From Chromatiales bacterium (lineage in GTDB: Bacteria > Pseudomonadota > Gammaproteobacteria > Thiohalomonadales > Thiohalomonadaceae), in contig JAOTST010000075.1 in NCBI GenBank assembly GCA_029864785.1, forward strand, positions 1 to 7,137: a stretch of 7,137 nucleotides of DNA, in the 5' to 3' direction. Position 1 is the first letter of the stretch. Each line of letters begins with the position of its first letter. Shown piece by piece: positions 1-7,137 of the stretch. A program made the position numbers and the translations under genes. Under the pieces are notes generated by a model. That model was given only the letters and a program-made list of their open reading frames with translations, had not been told where the DNA came from and did no database searches.

Positions 1-373
1 GCCGGGATCAACACTTCGAATAAGTTATTCTAAGTTAACCCCATCGGGTGAGACAGATACACGCTACGTCCTTAAGAATATTGCTGATCTAGTTCCTGAA
101 GAGACACTGAATCTCCTCTTTAGCCAGAAAATAGGAAGAGGGGGGTTATTGGGAGTCAATCTTTATCAAGTCAGTCGTATGCAATTTATAGCTGGAAATA
201 TGAACAGTGGTTTTTCAACGATGAATATCAGTTATCAGCACTCAATTAATATTCTTGGACATGATGCGAAGGTGATCCTCGGTGCTCAAGATGTGTTAGG
301 AAACTATTTTGATTTTTCAAAAGAGACGGTTACTAAACCGAAAATCTACTTAGGAATAAAAGGGGGCTTTTAA
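1..373 (+). CDS. C-terminal end of an outer-membrane beta-barrel protein, probably TonB-dependent receptor (5' part outside window)
   Basis: The frame is open from base 2 with no start codon needed, giving 123 residues up to a TAA at 371-373 that is followed at once by an in-frame TAG. The gene is therefore cut by the window edge. The visible part alternates polar and hydrophobic residues as membrane beta-strands do. It contains a segment ending GAQDVLGNYFDF, which resembles the 'NLFD..Y' element before the last strand of TonB-dependent receptors, and it ends YLGIKGGF. A C-terminal Phe after an alternating strand is the usual signal for outer-membrane barrel assembly. Plug domain, TonB box and signal peptide would all lie upstream, so the ligand cannot be judged. 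The next gene starts 13 nt after the stop, suggesting an operon with the binding protein and kinase. Another 16-22-strand barrel or a receptor-like porin is the main alternative. The barrel call is firmer than the TonB call. Confidence 0.6.
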   Translation, partial: PGSTLRISYSKLTPSGETDTRYVLKNIADLVPEETLNLLFSQKIGRGGLLGVNLYQVSRMQFIAGNMNSGFSTMNISYQHSINILGHDAKVILGAQDVLGNYFDFSKETVTKPKIYLGIKGGF

Positions 374-386
374 TAGTAATTAGTCG

Positions 387-1316
387 ATGGAACGACAACG
401 TATAAATAAGAGCTTAAAAAATAGCCACCAGATACTTTCGGCTTTGTGCCTATTGCTGTCGCTCGTTTATACGAATTTTTCTGTGGCATCTGATCGTGTG
501 GATATTATTTCAATACCTAAAAATAGTGCTCATCAGAGATTTATTGCTGCATTTAAAGGTGAACTTCTGCGTCTCCGTCCGAACATGAATATCATTGAAC
601 AATCAGTGAATGAATATAAGCTGGATAGTAATGACTCATTGACCGTTACGCTCGGTAGTCGAGCATTGAGTAAGACAGCCTCTTTAAAGGGTAAAAAACT
701 GCATACACTAATCGCTCACTCATTATATGAAAAAATATACCAAACGGATAAAAAAGATGCTTATCACCTGACATTTGATCAACCGATTAAACGAATTTTG
801 AACCTGCAGAGTCTGGCGTTTCCACATAGTAAAACGGTTGGAATTCTGTTGGGAAATAAACATCCAAAAATATCACGTGAATTTTATAAAGAGATCAAAA
901 GAAGTGGTAGAAAGCTCATTATTGATCGGGTCGGAGATGATTTTTCTGGAACACTTTTAAAATTATTGTCAAAGAGTGATAGCCTGTTACTTTTTCCAGA
1001 TTCGTCTGTGGTTAATCGTACGACAATTAATACGTTAGTTCTTGATAGTTTCCGTATGAGAGTCCCATTGCTGGGTTACTCTAAGGCATTAGTAAAAGCC
1101 GGTGCGATGCTCTCTATCTATAGCACTCCTGAAGAGATGGGAAAACAGAGTGCTCAAATAGCTAACCGAATAATTGCTGGAAAGAGTGTGCCTTTGCATA
1201 GTTATCCTAAACAGTTTGAACTCTTGGTTAATTATAAGTTGAGCCGTATCTATGATCTGGATATCCCTAGTGAGTCTGAGCTCCACGCTAAAATTGTGGC
1301 CGGTGAGCTAAAATGA
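387..1316 (+). CDS. Periplasmic substrate-binding protein, ABC_sub_bind-like (no transporter genes adjacent)
   Basis: The 309-residue product has a classic export signal: basic residues in the first 11, a hydrophobic core at about 16-29, and a likely cleavage after Ser-Val-Ala at residue 34. There is no lipobox at that site, so a soluble periplasmic protein is expected. The mature part follows the ABC_sub_bind / TrpX-like pattern. A first lobe has TVTLGSRAL (87-94). A hinge-like stretch follows at FDQPIKRIL (130-138). A second lobe has TVGILLG (150-156), LLLFPDSSVVNRTT (200-213), VPLLGYSKALVKAGA (226-240) and IYSTPEEMG (244-252). An in-frame TAG at 381-383 rules out a longer product, and later start codons would cut into the signal peptide. 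No good Shine-Dalgarno is seen, so translation may be coupled to the upstream gene. The stop overlaps the kinase start by 4 nt. With no permease or ATPase nearby, a role as ligand sensor for the kinase is inferred; transport using a distant permease is the alternative. Confidence 0.82.
   Translation: MERQRINKSLKNSHQILSALCLLLSLVYTNFSVASDRVDIISIPKNSAHQRFIAAFKGELLRLRPNMNIIEQSVNEYKLDSNDSLTVTLGSRALSKTASLKGKKLHTLIAHSLYEKIYQTDKKDAYHLTFDQPIKRILNLQSLAFPHSKTVGILLGNKHPKISREFYKEIKRSGRKLIIDRVGDDFSGTLLKLLSKSDSLLLFPDSSVVNRTTINTLVLDSFRMRVPLLGYSKALVKAGAMLSIYSTPEEMGKQSAQIANRIIAGKSVPLHSYPKQFELLVNYKLSRIYDLDIPSESELHAKIVAGELK
1302..1307 (+). promoter_or_regulatory. Ribosome binding site of the kinase gene, inside the end of the binding-protein gene
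   Basis: GGTGAG lies 5 nt before the ATG at 1313. It sits in the last codons of the preceding gene, whose TGA (1314-1316) overlaps the ATG as ATGA. This supports the ATG at 1313 over the in-frame ATG at 1334 and implies translational coupling of the two genes. Confidence 0.6.
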
Positions 1317-3685
1317 GATATATAACTTGGGGTATGAAAGCAAGGGTTCTCTCACTCATTGTCGTGCCAACAATGCTGGTGTTACTGATGTTCGCTCTCT
1401 TTATTCATCGTGATATGCAGAGCATGCAGAAAGATTTTAATGAAAACGGATATTTAATTGCTAACCAGATAGCCATTGCATCTGAGTACGGTGCTCTTAC
1501 TGAAAATATGGATACGCTAAAAGATGCGGTACGCTCAGTTATTGAGATTGCTGATGTTGAGGGTGTTGTTATCCTCAATTCTGATCAGAAGGCATATATT
1601 GAACAGGGGAATATACAGGTCACAAAAAATATTCCGAATGAATTTAAAGAAACTTATGAATGTCACAAGGAAGATGCGTTCTCTATATTTTGTGCCCCCA
1701 TACTGTATACCCAATTTCAGGTAAATGATTTTGAAGATGACTCTGCTTTGGATAACAATAAAGTATTTATTGGTTCAATTCAGGTTTCCATCTCTACAAG
1801 GGCTCTATCTCAAAAAATAACGGAACTCATAACTTACGCAATCGCATTTATTGTATTTACCCTTATTAGTACACTGCTTATGGCAAGAAGAATTGAAGGG
1901 CAAATTATTGAACCGATTTTGGAATTAACCGGGGTGGTTAAAGAAATTGGTGGTGGTCAACTTGATCAGCGAGCGACACTAAAAAGTTCGGGGGAAATTA
2001 AGCTACTTCAAGATGGTATTAACCTGATGGCAACAGCGCTTAATGATTACCATACCGATATGCAGTCAAAGATCTCGAACGCGACAGAGGTACTTAGGGG
2101 CGCAATGAATGAGATCGAGATAAAAAATAGTGAGTTGGAAATCGAACGAAATCGGGCCGAAGAGGCAAGCCAAGCCAAAAGTCTTTTCCTGGCGGCGATG
2201 AGTCATGAGATTAGAACGCCGTTAAGCGGTATGTTGGGAATGCTTGATCTGATAGGGCAGAGTAATTTATCGCCACTACAGGGAGATCAAATACACAATA
2301 TCAAACAAGCATCGACATCCTTAAAAAGTCTTATTGACGACATACTTGATTCCTCAAGAATTGACGCGGGAAAACTCAATATTGTGAATAATCCATTCTC
2401 AATATCCGAACTGGTTGATGATGTCGTGACGATGCTGGCTCCTTCGGCACAAACGAAGGGATTAGAATTATTGGTCAATATAGATCTCTCTCTTCCAGAA
2501 AAGGTCGTAGGTGATAGTCTGCGTACAAGACAGGTGTTGATTAATATTCTCTCAAATGCGATCAAATTTACCGAAGAAGGGGAGGTAGCTTTTCGTATTA
2601 GACGTTCTCAAGTGGATGACGCTCCTAATATGGTTTCAGTCTGTTTTGAGATAGAGGATAGCGGTATTGGTATTGCCCCTGAACAGCAAAATGATGTATT
2701 TGAACGTTTTAGTCAGGTTGATCAAGGTCGTGAAAGGCACTACGAAGGAAGTGGTTTAGGCGCAACAACAGCAAAACAGTTAGTTGAATTAATGGAGGGG
2801 GATATCCATTTGAGTAGCGAGGTAGGAAAAGGTAGTTGCTTTAATATCGATCTTACTTGGCCAATATTTATCGCCTCCTCAATATTTGAATCGATCTCCC
2901 CGCAACTCAAAGGGGAAAAGGTTCTCGTTTTGGATGGTCATCGTGAGGCAGGAAGAGTACTTCAGAGATATCTTGAAGCGAGTGGTGCGCAGGTTATATT
3001 AATTCAAAGCACAACGGAACTACCTCATTATCTGATAGCGAACCATTTTGAACGGGTTGTGATTTGTGATGAATTTGATAATGAGTCAACACATAAACAG
3101 TTGCAACAGATGTTGGTACAACAGAATCAGGGCTGTTCGCTGGTTGGGATTATTAGTTCTTTTACTGATAATCATGAAGAGCAGGTTCCTGAGTTTGAAT
3201 ATGATTTCAGGTGGGTAAAGCCCATCACTCCGAATCGTCTTCATAGTTTTATTAAACGAAGTAAACAGGCGCTTTCCCAGGATGAAAATATTGCCGAAAA
3301 ATCAAAATTATCTCTACTTGTAGCTGAAGATGATGAGATTAATGCCAAGGTTATTATATTTTTGCTTGAGAAGCGTGGTCATCATGTTACCCGTGTCGCT
3401 AATGGCGAAGATGCCCTTCATGAATTAAAGGGTAGTCGTTTTGATGCTGTATTTATGGATGTTCGAATGCCAAATATGAGTGGCATTGATGCGACAAAGG
3501 CGTGGCGTGAATATGAACAGAAAAGTAAACAACATACACCTATTATTGCGTTAACGGCCAACGACTCAGAAAAGGAACTGTGTATGCAGGTTGGGATGGA
3601 TGGCTTCATTCTGAAACCTATTAGCAATGAAGCTCTGGATCAATTGGAGCCAATAATTCCTGGCTTATGTCGGACAGTCTCCTAG
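1313..3685 (+). CDS. BarA-like membrane hybrid histidine kinase lacking the Hpt domain
   Basis: The 790-residue inner-membrane sensor kinase has these parts in order: TM helix at about 11-32; periplasmic domain at about 33-170; TM helix at about 172-190; HAMP at about 191-245; coiled coil at about 245-287; HisKA with phospho-acceptor His298 in MSHEIRTPL; and an HATPase domain with N box (Asn415), G1 (DSGIGI, 449-454), F box (VFERF, 462-466) and G2 (GSGLG, 479-483). A weak receiver-like domain (about 534-650) keeps Asp586 and Lys636-Pro637 but only part of the acidic pocket. A full receiver (about 665-785) has Glu672/Asp673/Asp674, phospho-acceptor Asp716, Thr748 and Lys768. The phrases ASEYG, GGQLDQR, LQDGINLMA and MNEIEIKNSELE correspond closely to E. 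coli BarA as I recall it. BarA has about 918 residues and ends in an Hpt domain, which is missing here, so a separate Hpt protein is needed to reach a response regulator. It overlaps the binding-protein gene by 4 nt, and that protein is its likely ligand partner (inferred). Confidence 0.93.
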   Translation: MRYITWGMKARVLSLIVVPTMLVLLMFALFIHRDMQSMQKDFNENGYLIANQIAIASEYGALTENMDTLKDAVRSVIEIADVEGVVILNSDQKAYIEQGNIQVTKNIPNEFKETYECHKEDAFSIFCAPILYTQFQVNDFEDDSALDNNKVFIGSIQVSISTRALSQKITELITYAIAFIVFTLISTLLMARRIEGQIIEPILELTGVVKEIGGGQLDQRATLKSSGEIKLLQDGINLMATALNDYHTDMQSKISNATEVLRGAMNEIEIKNSELEIERNRAEEASQAKSLFLAAMSHEIRTPLSGMLGMLDLIGQSNLSPLQGDQIHNIKQASTSLKSLIDDILDSSRIDAGKLNIVNNPFSISELVDDVVTMLAPSAQTKGLELLVNIDLSLPEKVVGDSLRTRQVLINILSNAIKFTEEGEVAFRIRRSQVDDAPNMVSVCFEIEDSGIGIAPEQQNDVFERFSQVDQGRERHYEGSGLGATTAKQLVELMEGDIHLSSEVGKGSCFNIDLTWPIFIASSIFESISPQLKGEKVLVLDGHREAGRVLQRYLEASGAQVILIQSTTELPHYLIANHFERVVICDEFDNESTHKQLQQMLVQQNQGCSLVGIISSFTDNHEEQVPEFEYDFRWVKPITPNRLHSFIKRSKQALSQDENIAEKSKLSLLVAEDDEINAKVIIFLLEKRGHHVTRVANGEDALHELKGSRFDAVFMDVRMPNMSGIDATKAWREYEQKSKQHTPIIALTANDSEKELCMQVGMDGFILKPISNEALDQLEPIIPGLCRTVS

Positions 3686-3712
3686 TTAAAAAACGATAAA
3701 TGATAGGTTTGG

Positions 3713-4741
3713 TTAACAGATGCGCGGCAGAGGCTCATCCTCTAGCTCATGAATAATTCGCTGCCCACCCAGTTCTGTTTCGATAATAACCTTGGAACTA
3801 TCGGTATCCTTTATAAATTGGCCAACTATTGAGGCCTGTTTACCAAGAGGATGTTGTCGCCACAACTCTAATAGGGCTGAAGAGTCATCGGGTGAGATAA
3901 TTGCGACCACTCGCCCTTCACAAGCAAGATAGAGTGGGTCATAGCCGAGAATTTCACAAACAGAACTTACCGCATCATTAACTGGAATATGCCGCTCTTT
4001 AAGGGATATATTCATCTGTGTCGCTTTAGCCAGTTCATGACAAACGGTTGCAATCCCGCCTCGCGTTGGATCACGCATAAATCGAAGGCCGGGAAGTTTG
4101 GTGGCCATTTGAGTGAGAGGAAATACGGTTGCAGCATCTGATTTAAGATCACCTCGAAGACCAAACTCCTCACGGGCGAGCATTACCGCTGCACCATGAT
4201 CACCAACAGAGCCACTGACGATGATTTGATCTCCTTTACAAATTTTATCGATGCCAAGGTTACAGTTGTTATTGCCTACCCCAATGCCGGTTGTAGCAAA
4301 GTAGACGCCACTCCCTTCACCTCGGGGTACGATTTTGGTATCACCGGCCACAATTTTTACCCCGGCCTCTGTTGCGGCCTCTGCCATGCTCTTAATCAAA
4401 CGTTCAAGGGTGGTAAATTCCAGTCCCTCTTCAATAAAGGCATTCAGTGTGAGATAGAGCGGAGTGGCGCCTGAAACAGCTAGGTCATTTACCGTACCGT
4501 GTATGGCAAGCGAGCCGATATTTCCACCGGGGAATTCAAGCGGTTTCACCGTAAAACCATCAGTGGTCATCATTAGCTGACCGGAAGGTGGTGAGATGGG
4601 GGCGGCATCGAGAGCTACATCAAGATCACTATTATGTAGATGCTTAACAAAGTACTCTTCAATTAGCTCACGCATAAAACGTCCACCATTGCCGTGAGCC
4701 AGTGTGATGCGAGTATCCGTTTTAGATGATGGTTTATTCAT
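3713..4741 (-). CDS. hypE: Hydrogenase maturation protein HypE (carbamoyl dehydratase)
   Basis: HypE takes a carbamoyl group from HypF onto its C-terminal cysteine and dehydrates it with ATP to a thiocyanate, the source of the CN ligands of [NiFe]-hydrogenase. It acts in the cytoplasm with HypF, HypC and HypD. The 342-residue product is close to the usual length (E. coli about 336). It starts with the family's HGNGG motif (16-20) and has TTDGFTV (59-65), the NDLAVSGA stretch (85-92), AGDTKIV (132-138), MRDPTRGG (222-229) and the required C-terminal PRIC, ending at Cys342. An in-frame ATG at 4807 would add 22 residues, but these lie wholly inside hypF and precede the normal HypE N-terminus, so the ATG at 4739-4741 is chosen. 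That start is 1 nt after the hypF stop, indicating coupled translation. The gene ends 27 nt from the convergent kinase gene and is the last gene of its unit. Confidence 0.96.
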   Translation of the reverse strand: MNKPSSKTDTRITLAHGNGGRFMRELIEEYFVKHLHNSDLDVALDAAPISPPSGQLMMTTDGFTVKPLEFPGGNIGSLAIHGTVNDLAVSGATPLYLTLNAFIEEGLEFTTLERLIKSMAEAATEAGVKIVAGDTKIVPRGEGSGVYFATTGIGVGNNNCNLGIDKICKGDQIIVSGSVGDHGAAVMLAREEFGLRGDLKSDAATVFPLTQMATKLPGLRFMRDPTRGGIATVCHELAKATQMNISLKERHIPVNDAVSSVCEILGYDPLYLACEGRVVAIISPDDSSALLELWRQHPLGKQASIVGQFIKDTDSSKVIIETELGGQRIIHELEDEPLPRIC

Positions 4742-4742
4742 A

Positions 4743-7052
4743 TTATTGATTATCTCCAGATAACGCGGCAGCCTCAATGATCTGACCATAACAGAGTCCA
4801 CCATCATTTGATGGAATTATGCTGAAGAGATGCGCCGTAAAATTACACGCCTCTAGCCTTTTTAGTGCGATCTCTGTCAGTACACGATTTTGAAATACAC
4901 CGCCTGATAGTCCGATATGTTTAATATTGTGCTGTTCACGGGCGAGTTTCGCTTGTGAAACAATGGCTTCAGCCATCGACTGATGAAAGATCGTTGCGCG
5001 TTCTGACCCTGACATTTCATCATTAGTTAGCATCGGTATTAGCGTAGACCAGTCGCAGCGATAAATCCCCTGGCTATCTTTTGAAAGAGGTAACGGTATT
5101 GGCGTTATAACCAGTTCGTCATCAACCAATGACTCAAGCTGAGCGGGAGCCTCTCCCTCATAACTGCTCTCTATGGATACTTTTATCAAGGCTGCCGCGC
5201 CATCAAAGAGTCGTCCAACAGCACTTGATTGGGGGCTATTTAACCCCTGTTGCCATGCACTATTAAGCAGTGAAATCTCCTCAGATGAGCGCCCCCAATA
5301 ATCGATGAGCTCACTATTGGGTTGTGTCTCGGTTTCCCACAACAGCGCTAAAGCGGATCGCCACGGATCTCGTCCCGCCTTCTCGCCGCCAGGAAGTCTA
5401 AATGGACGCATTGATGCAAATCGTCTCCATGAACCAGGCTTACCAATAAAGCTTTCGCCACCCCAGAGGGTTTTATCTTCCCCCATGCCTGTTCCATCCC
5501 AGCTAAAGATGAGCCAGTCACCTTCACCCTGTTCTTCACCATAGAGGGCGGATGCATGAGCGTGATGGTGTAGTACTTTGGTTATTGGCAGACCTTGCTG
5601 TATTGCCCAGCGATGAGAGTCGTATCCGGAGTGAGCATCACAGATGATCTGTTCAATATTGATCTGGTATAGCTGTTGAAGGTCATTAATGACTTGTGAA
5701 AAGATCTGTTGTGAACGTAGCGATTCGAGATCGCCGATATGTGGCGAGATGACCACTCGATCACCCCAGCCGATGGCAATCGTATTTTTCATCTGCCCAC
5801 CCACGGCAAGAGTTGGAGTTTGTAGCGGTGAATTGAGTTTTAACTCTAGGGGAGCAGCACCACGTCCTAGGCGCAGAGGTCGTGGCTGATGATGAATAAC
5901 ACGATAGAGGGAGTCATCCGCAGGTCTTAGAATGGGTCGATTGTGGTGGAGAAAGGCATCGGCAATAGTGTTTAGCCGTTGTTCAGATTCATGATTATCG
6001 GTGATGACTGGTTCGCCACTAACATTGCCTGAGGTTGCTACAAGCGGTCTATTCAAACGACTCAGTAGAAGATGGTGAAGTGGTGAGTAGGGGAGCATTG
6101 CCCCTATTTCAAGTAGTGTCGGAGCGATTGATGGAGCAAGCTTTCCATCCGAACGTTTTTTGCATAGAACGATAGGGCGCTCTGGGGAAATTAGAGTTGA
6201 TGACTCAATATCTGTAGGAAGAAGCTCCTCTTTAATACTATCTAGTAACGATTCGCCTCGTTGTGGAAACATGACCGCCAACGGTTTATCTGGGCGCTGT
6301 TTGCGTTGTCGTAGTTGGGCTACTGCCTCATCATTATAGGCATCACACAACAGGTGATAGCCACCAATCCCTTTTACGGCAACAATCTCGCCTTGCTCCA
6401 ATAGATGAATCGTTTCACTCAAGGCTGTTTCATTATCATCAATTAAAACTCCATCCTTGGAGAATAGTATCTGAGGTCCGCATACCGGGCAGGCGATGGG
6501 CTCGGCATGAAATCGGCGATCTTCAGGGTTACGATATTCTGTCTCACACTCGAGGCAGAGAGGAAATTTGGCCATTGATGTGGAAGGGCGATCATATGGT
6601 AGTGCTTCTATAATCGTATAGCGTGGACCACATTGGGTGCAATTAACGAAGGGATATCCAAAACGTCGATCCGATGGGTTGGCTAGATCAGCCAAGCAGT
6701 CGTTACAGGTAAATTGATCAGGAGGCAGATGAATATCTGTGCTGACTCCAGTGCCACTCTCCCTGATGGTAAATTGGTCGTACTCTTCAATATCAACTTT
6801 AGTGATATTTTTGATCTCAGGTTGAGCAAAAGGTGGAGCATCGGCGGCTATTGAAGATAGAAAGTATTCAATAGTCTCTGCGGTTCCCTCGGCGTGAATA
6901 ACCACTTCACCCTGGCGATTCTGTACCCAGCCATTAATTTTATGTTGCAGTGCCATCCGGTAGATGGATGGACGAAAACCTACGCCTTGAACGCGTCCGA
7001 TGACAGTGATGAGAGCGGCGACCTTAGTGATGGATGTGTCGGCCTCACGCAT
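4743..7052 (-). CDS. hypF: Hydrogenase maturation carbamoyltransferase HypF
   Basis: HypF converts carbamoyl phosphate and ATP to carbamoyl-adenylate and passes the carbamoyl group to HypE, the first steps of CN ligand synthesis for [NiFe]-hydrogenases. The 769 residues carry the full family layout. An N-terminal acylphosphatase domain has GRVQGVGFRP (19-28; catalytic Arg27, probable partner Asn45). Two zinc-finger units have Cys pairs 116/119 with 138/141 and 166/169 with 188/191. The YrdC-like domain spans about 205-395 (KGIGGYHL at 227-234, RQRKQRPDKPLA at 248-259, ATSGNVSGEP at 339-348). The Kae1-like carbamoyltransferase domain follows (HHHAHA at 495-500, WDGTGMGE at 518-525, GLSGGVFQN at 714-722, SNDGG at 748-752). 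Length matches the family (E. coli about 750). The ATG at 7052 is the first start after an in-frame stop at 7080-7082, and no later start precedes the acylphosphatase motif. Its ribosome site is weak; coupling to the hypD end 17 nt upstream is likely. Nothing looks broken. Confidence 0.97.
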   Translation of the reverse strand: MREADTSITKVAALITVIGRVQGVGFRPSIYRMALQHKINGWVQNRQGEVVIHAEGTAETIEYFLSSIAADAPPFAQPEIKNITKVDIEEYDQFTIRESGTGVSTDIHLPPDQFTCNDCLADLANPSDRRFGYPFVNCTQCGPRYTIIEALPYDRPSTSMAKFPLCLECETEYRNPEDRRFHAEPIACPVCGPQILFSKDGVLIDDNETALSETIHLLEQGEIVAVKGIGGYHLLCDAYNDEAVAQLRQRKQRPDKPLAVMFPQRGESLLDSIKEELLPTDIESSTLISPERPIVLCKKRSDGKLAPSIAPTLLEIGAMLPYSPLHHLLLSRLNRPLVATSGNVSGEPVITDNHESEQRLNTIADAFLHHNRPILRPADDSLYRVIHHQPRPLRLGRGAAPLELKLNSPLQTPTLAVGGQMKNTIAIGWGDRVVISPHIGDLESLRSQQIFSQVINDLQQLYQINIEQIICDAHSGYDSHRWAIQQGLPITKVLHHHAHASALYGEEQGEGDWLIFSWDGTGMGEDKTLWGGESFIGKPGSWRRFASMRPFRLPGGEKAGRDPWRSALALLWETETQPNSELIDYWGRSSEEISLLNSAWQQGLNSPQSSAVGRLFDGAAALIKVSIESSYEGEAPAQLESLVDDELVITPIPLPLSKDSQGIYRCDWSTLIPMLTNDEMSGSERATIFHQSMAEAIVSQAKLAREQHNIKHIGLSGGVFQNRVLTEIALKRLEACNFTAHLFSIIPSNDGGLCYGQIIEAAALSGDNQ
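4754..4757 (-). promoter_or_regulatory. Probable ribosome binding site of hypE within the end of hypF
   Basis: GGAG on the - strand lies 12 nt before the hypE ATG at 4741 and inside the last codons of hypF. The spacing is long for a Shine-Dalgarno. Together with the 1 nt gap between the hypF stop and the hypE start, reinitiation by the same ribosomes is more likely than independent loading. Confidence 0.4.
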
Positions 7053-7069
7053 ATCTAAATTACGCCAGA

Positions 7070-7137
7070 TTAGCTTAGATTATCTTTGGATGGGCGCTGA
7101 ATTCCACCGCTCCACCAGATACGGCAAGCCCCTTCAT
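7070..7137 (-). CDS. hypD: C-terminal end of hydrogenase maturation protein HypD (rest outside window)
   Basis: One - strand frame that enters at the window edge reads EGACRIWWSGG and runs 21 full codons to a TAA at 7070-7072. The two edge bases (AT) finish a codon that would encode Asn, Asp, His or Tyr. HypD proteins end with a conserved 'ACMVSsEGaC..y..gg' stretch just before the C-terminus, which this frame fits, followed by a short polar tail. HypD is the iron-sulfur scaffold that, with HypC, holds the Fe(CN)2CO group and receives cyanide from HypE. The gene order hypD-hypF-hypE with a 17 nt gap supports the call. The frame beginning with ATG at 7137 also stays open for 20 codons but resembles nothing known and is rejected. 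With so few residues the call rests on the motif plus context. Confidence 0.74.
   Translation of the reverse strand, partial: EGACRIWWSGGIQRPSKDNLS

Noticed and set aside
149..373. Stand-alone 74-residue protein starting at the TTG at 149
   Set aside because: The frame is open upstream to the window edge without a stop and reads as continuous barrel sequence, so this is the end of a longer gene.
3685..3717. Imperfect inverted repeat (GTTAA...TTAAC with inner AAAC/GTTT) at the convergent junction
   Set aside because: The stem is short, AT-rich and interrupted by mismatches, and no T tract follows. It is too weak to call an intrinsic terminator.
4196..4474. Open + strand frame across hypE, and similar frames across hypF and the kinase gene
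   Set aside because: They lie antisense or out of frame to genes with intact catalytic motifs and show no domain features of their own.
4742..4807. 22-residue N-terminal extension of HypE from the ATG at 4807
   Set aside because: It lies inside the hypF coding region, has no support from HypE family length, and the ATG at 4741 follows directly on the hypF stop.
7078..7137. Open frame on the - strand beginning with ATG at the window edge (20 codons)
   Set aside because: It overlaps the hypD end in another frame, its sequence resembles no protein I know, and it stops before hypF. The neighbouring frame matches the HypD C-terminal motif and the operon context.
7076..7137. Sequence on the + strand ending in GCTCCACCA (7108-7116), recalling a tRNA or tmRNA 3' end
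   Set aside because: No T-loop consensus or pairing acceptor stem is present, and upstream sequence is coding for hypF and hypD.

Overview
The window looks like chromosomal DNA from a gammaproteobacterium. The sensor kinase resembles E. coli BarA along most of its length as I recall that protein, and the right half carries [NiFe]-hydrogenase maturation (hyp) genes. An H2-using, possibly chemolithotrophic lifestyle is an inference from the hyp genes alone, because no hydrogenase structural gene is in view.

Layout: two transcription units converge at about 3,685-3,713. On the + strand, 1-3685 holds (i) the 3' end of an outer-membrane beta-barrel gene, probably a TonB-dependent receptor, (ii) an exported substrate-binding protein of the ABC_sub_bind type with no permease or ATPase gene next to it, and (iii) a BarA-like hybrid histidine kinase whose start codon overlaps the stop codon of the binding-protein gene. 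The tight packing (13 nt gap, then a 4 nt overlap) suggests one operon. It may form a chain from outer membrane to periplasm to inner-membrane kinase that senses a small molecule. The kinase ends after its receiver domain and lacks the C-terminal Hpt domain of BarA, so its relay partner must be encoded elsewhere.

On the - strand, 7137-3713 holds the last codons of hypD, then complete hypF and complete hypE, with gaps of 17 nt and 1 nt. HypF and HypE together make the cyanide ligands of the [NiFe] active site: HypF makes and transfers the carbamoyl group, and HypE dehydrates it on its C-terminal cysteine. HypD is the scaffold that receives the cyanide. The three are consecutive steps of one pathway, and all motifs I could check are intact.

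No tRNA, rRNA, CRISPR array, insertion sequence or long repeat was seen. There is no gene-free stretch over 300 bases. The promoters of both units lie outside the window. The most interesting part is the receptor / binding protein / Hpt-less kinase operon. Its ligand and output cannot be read from the sequence.
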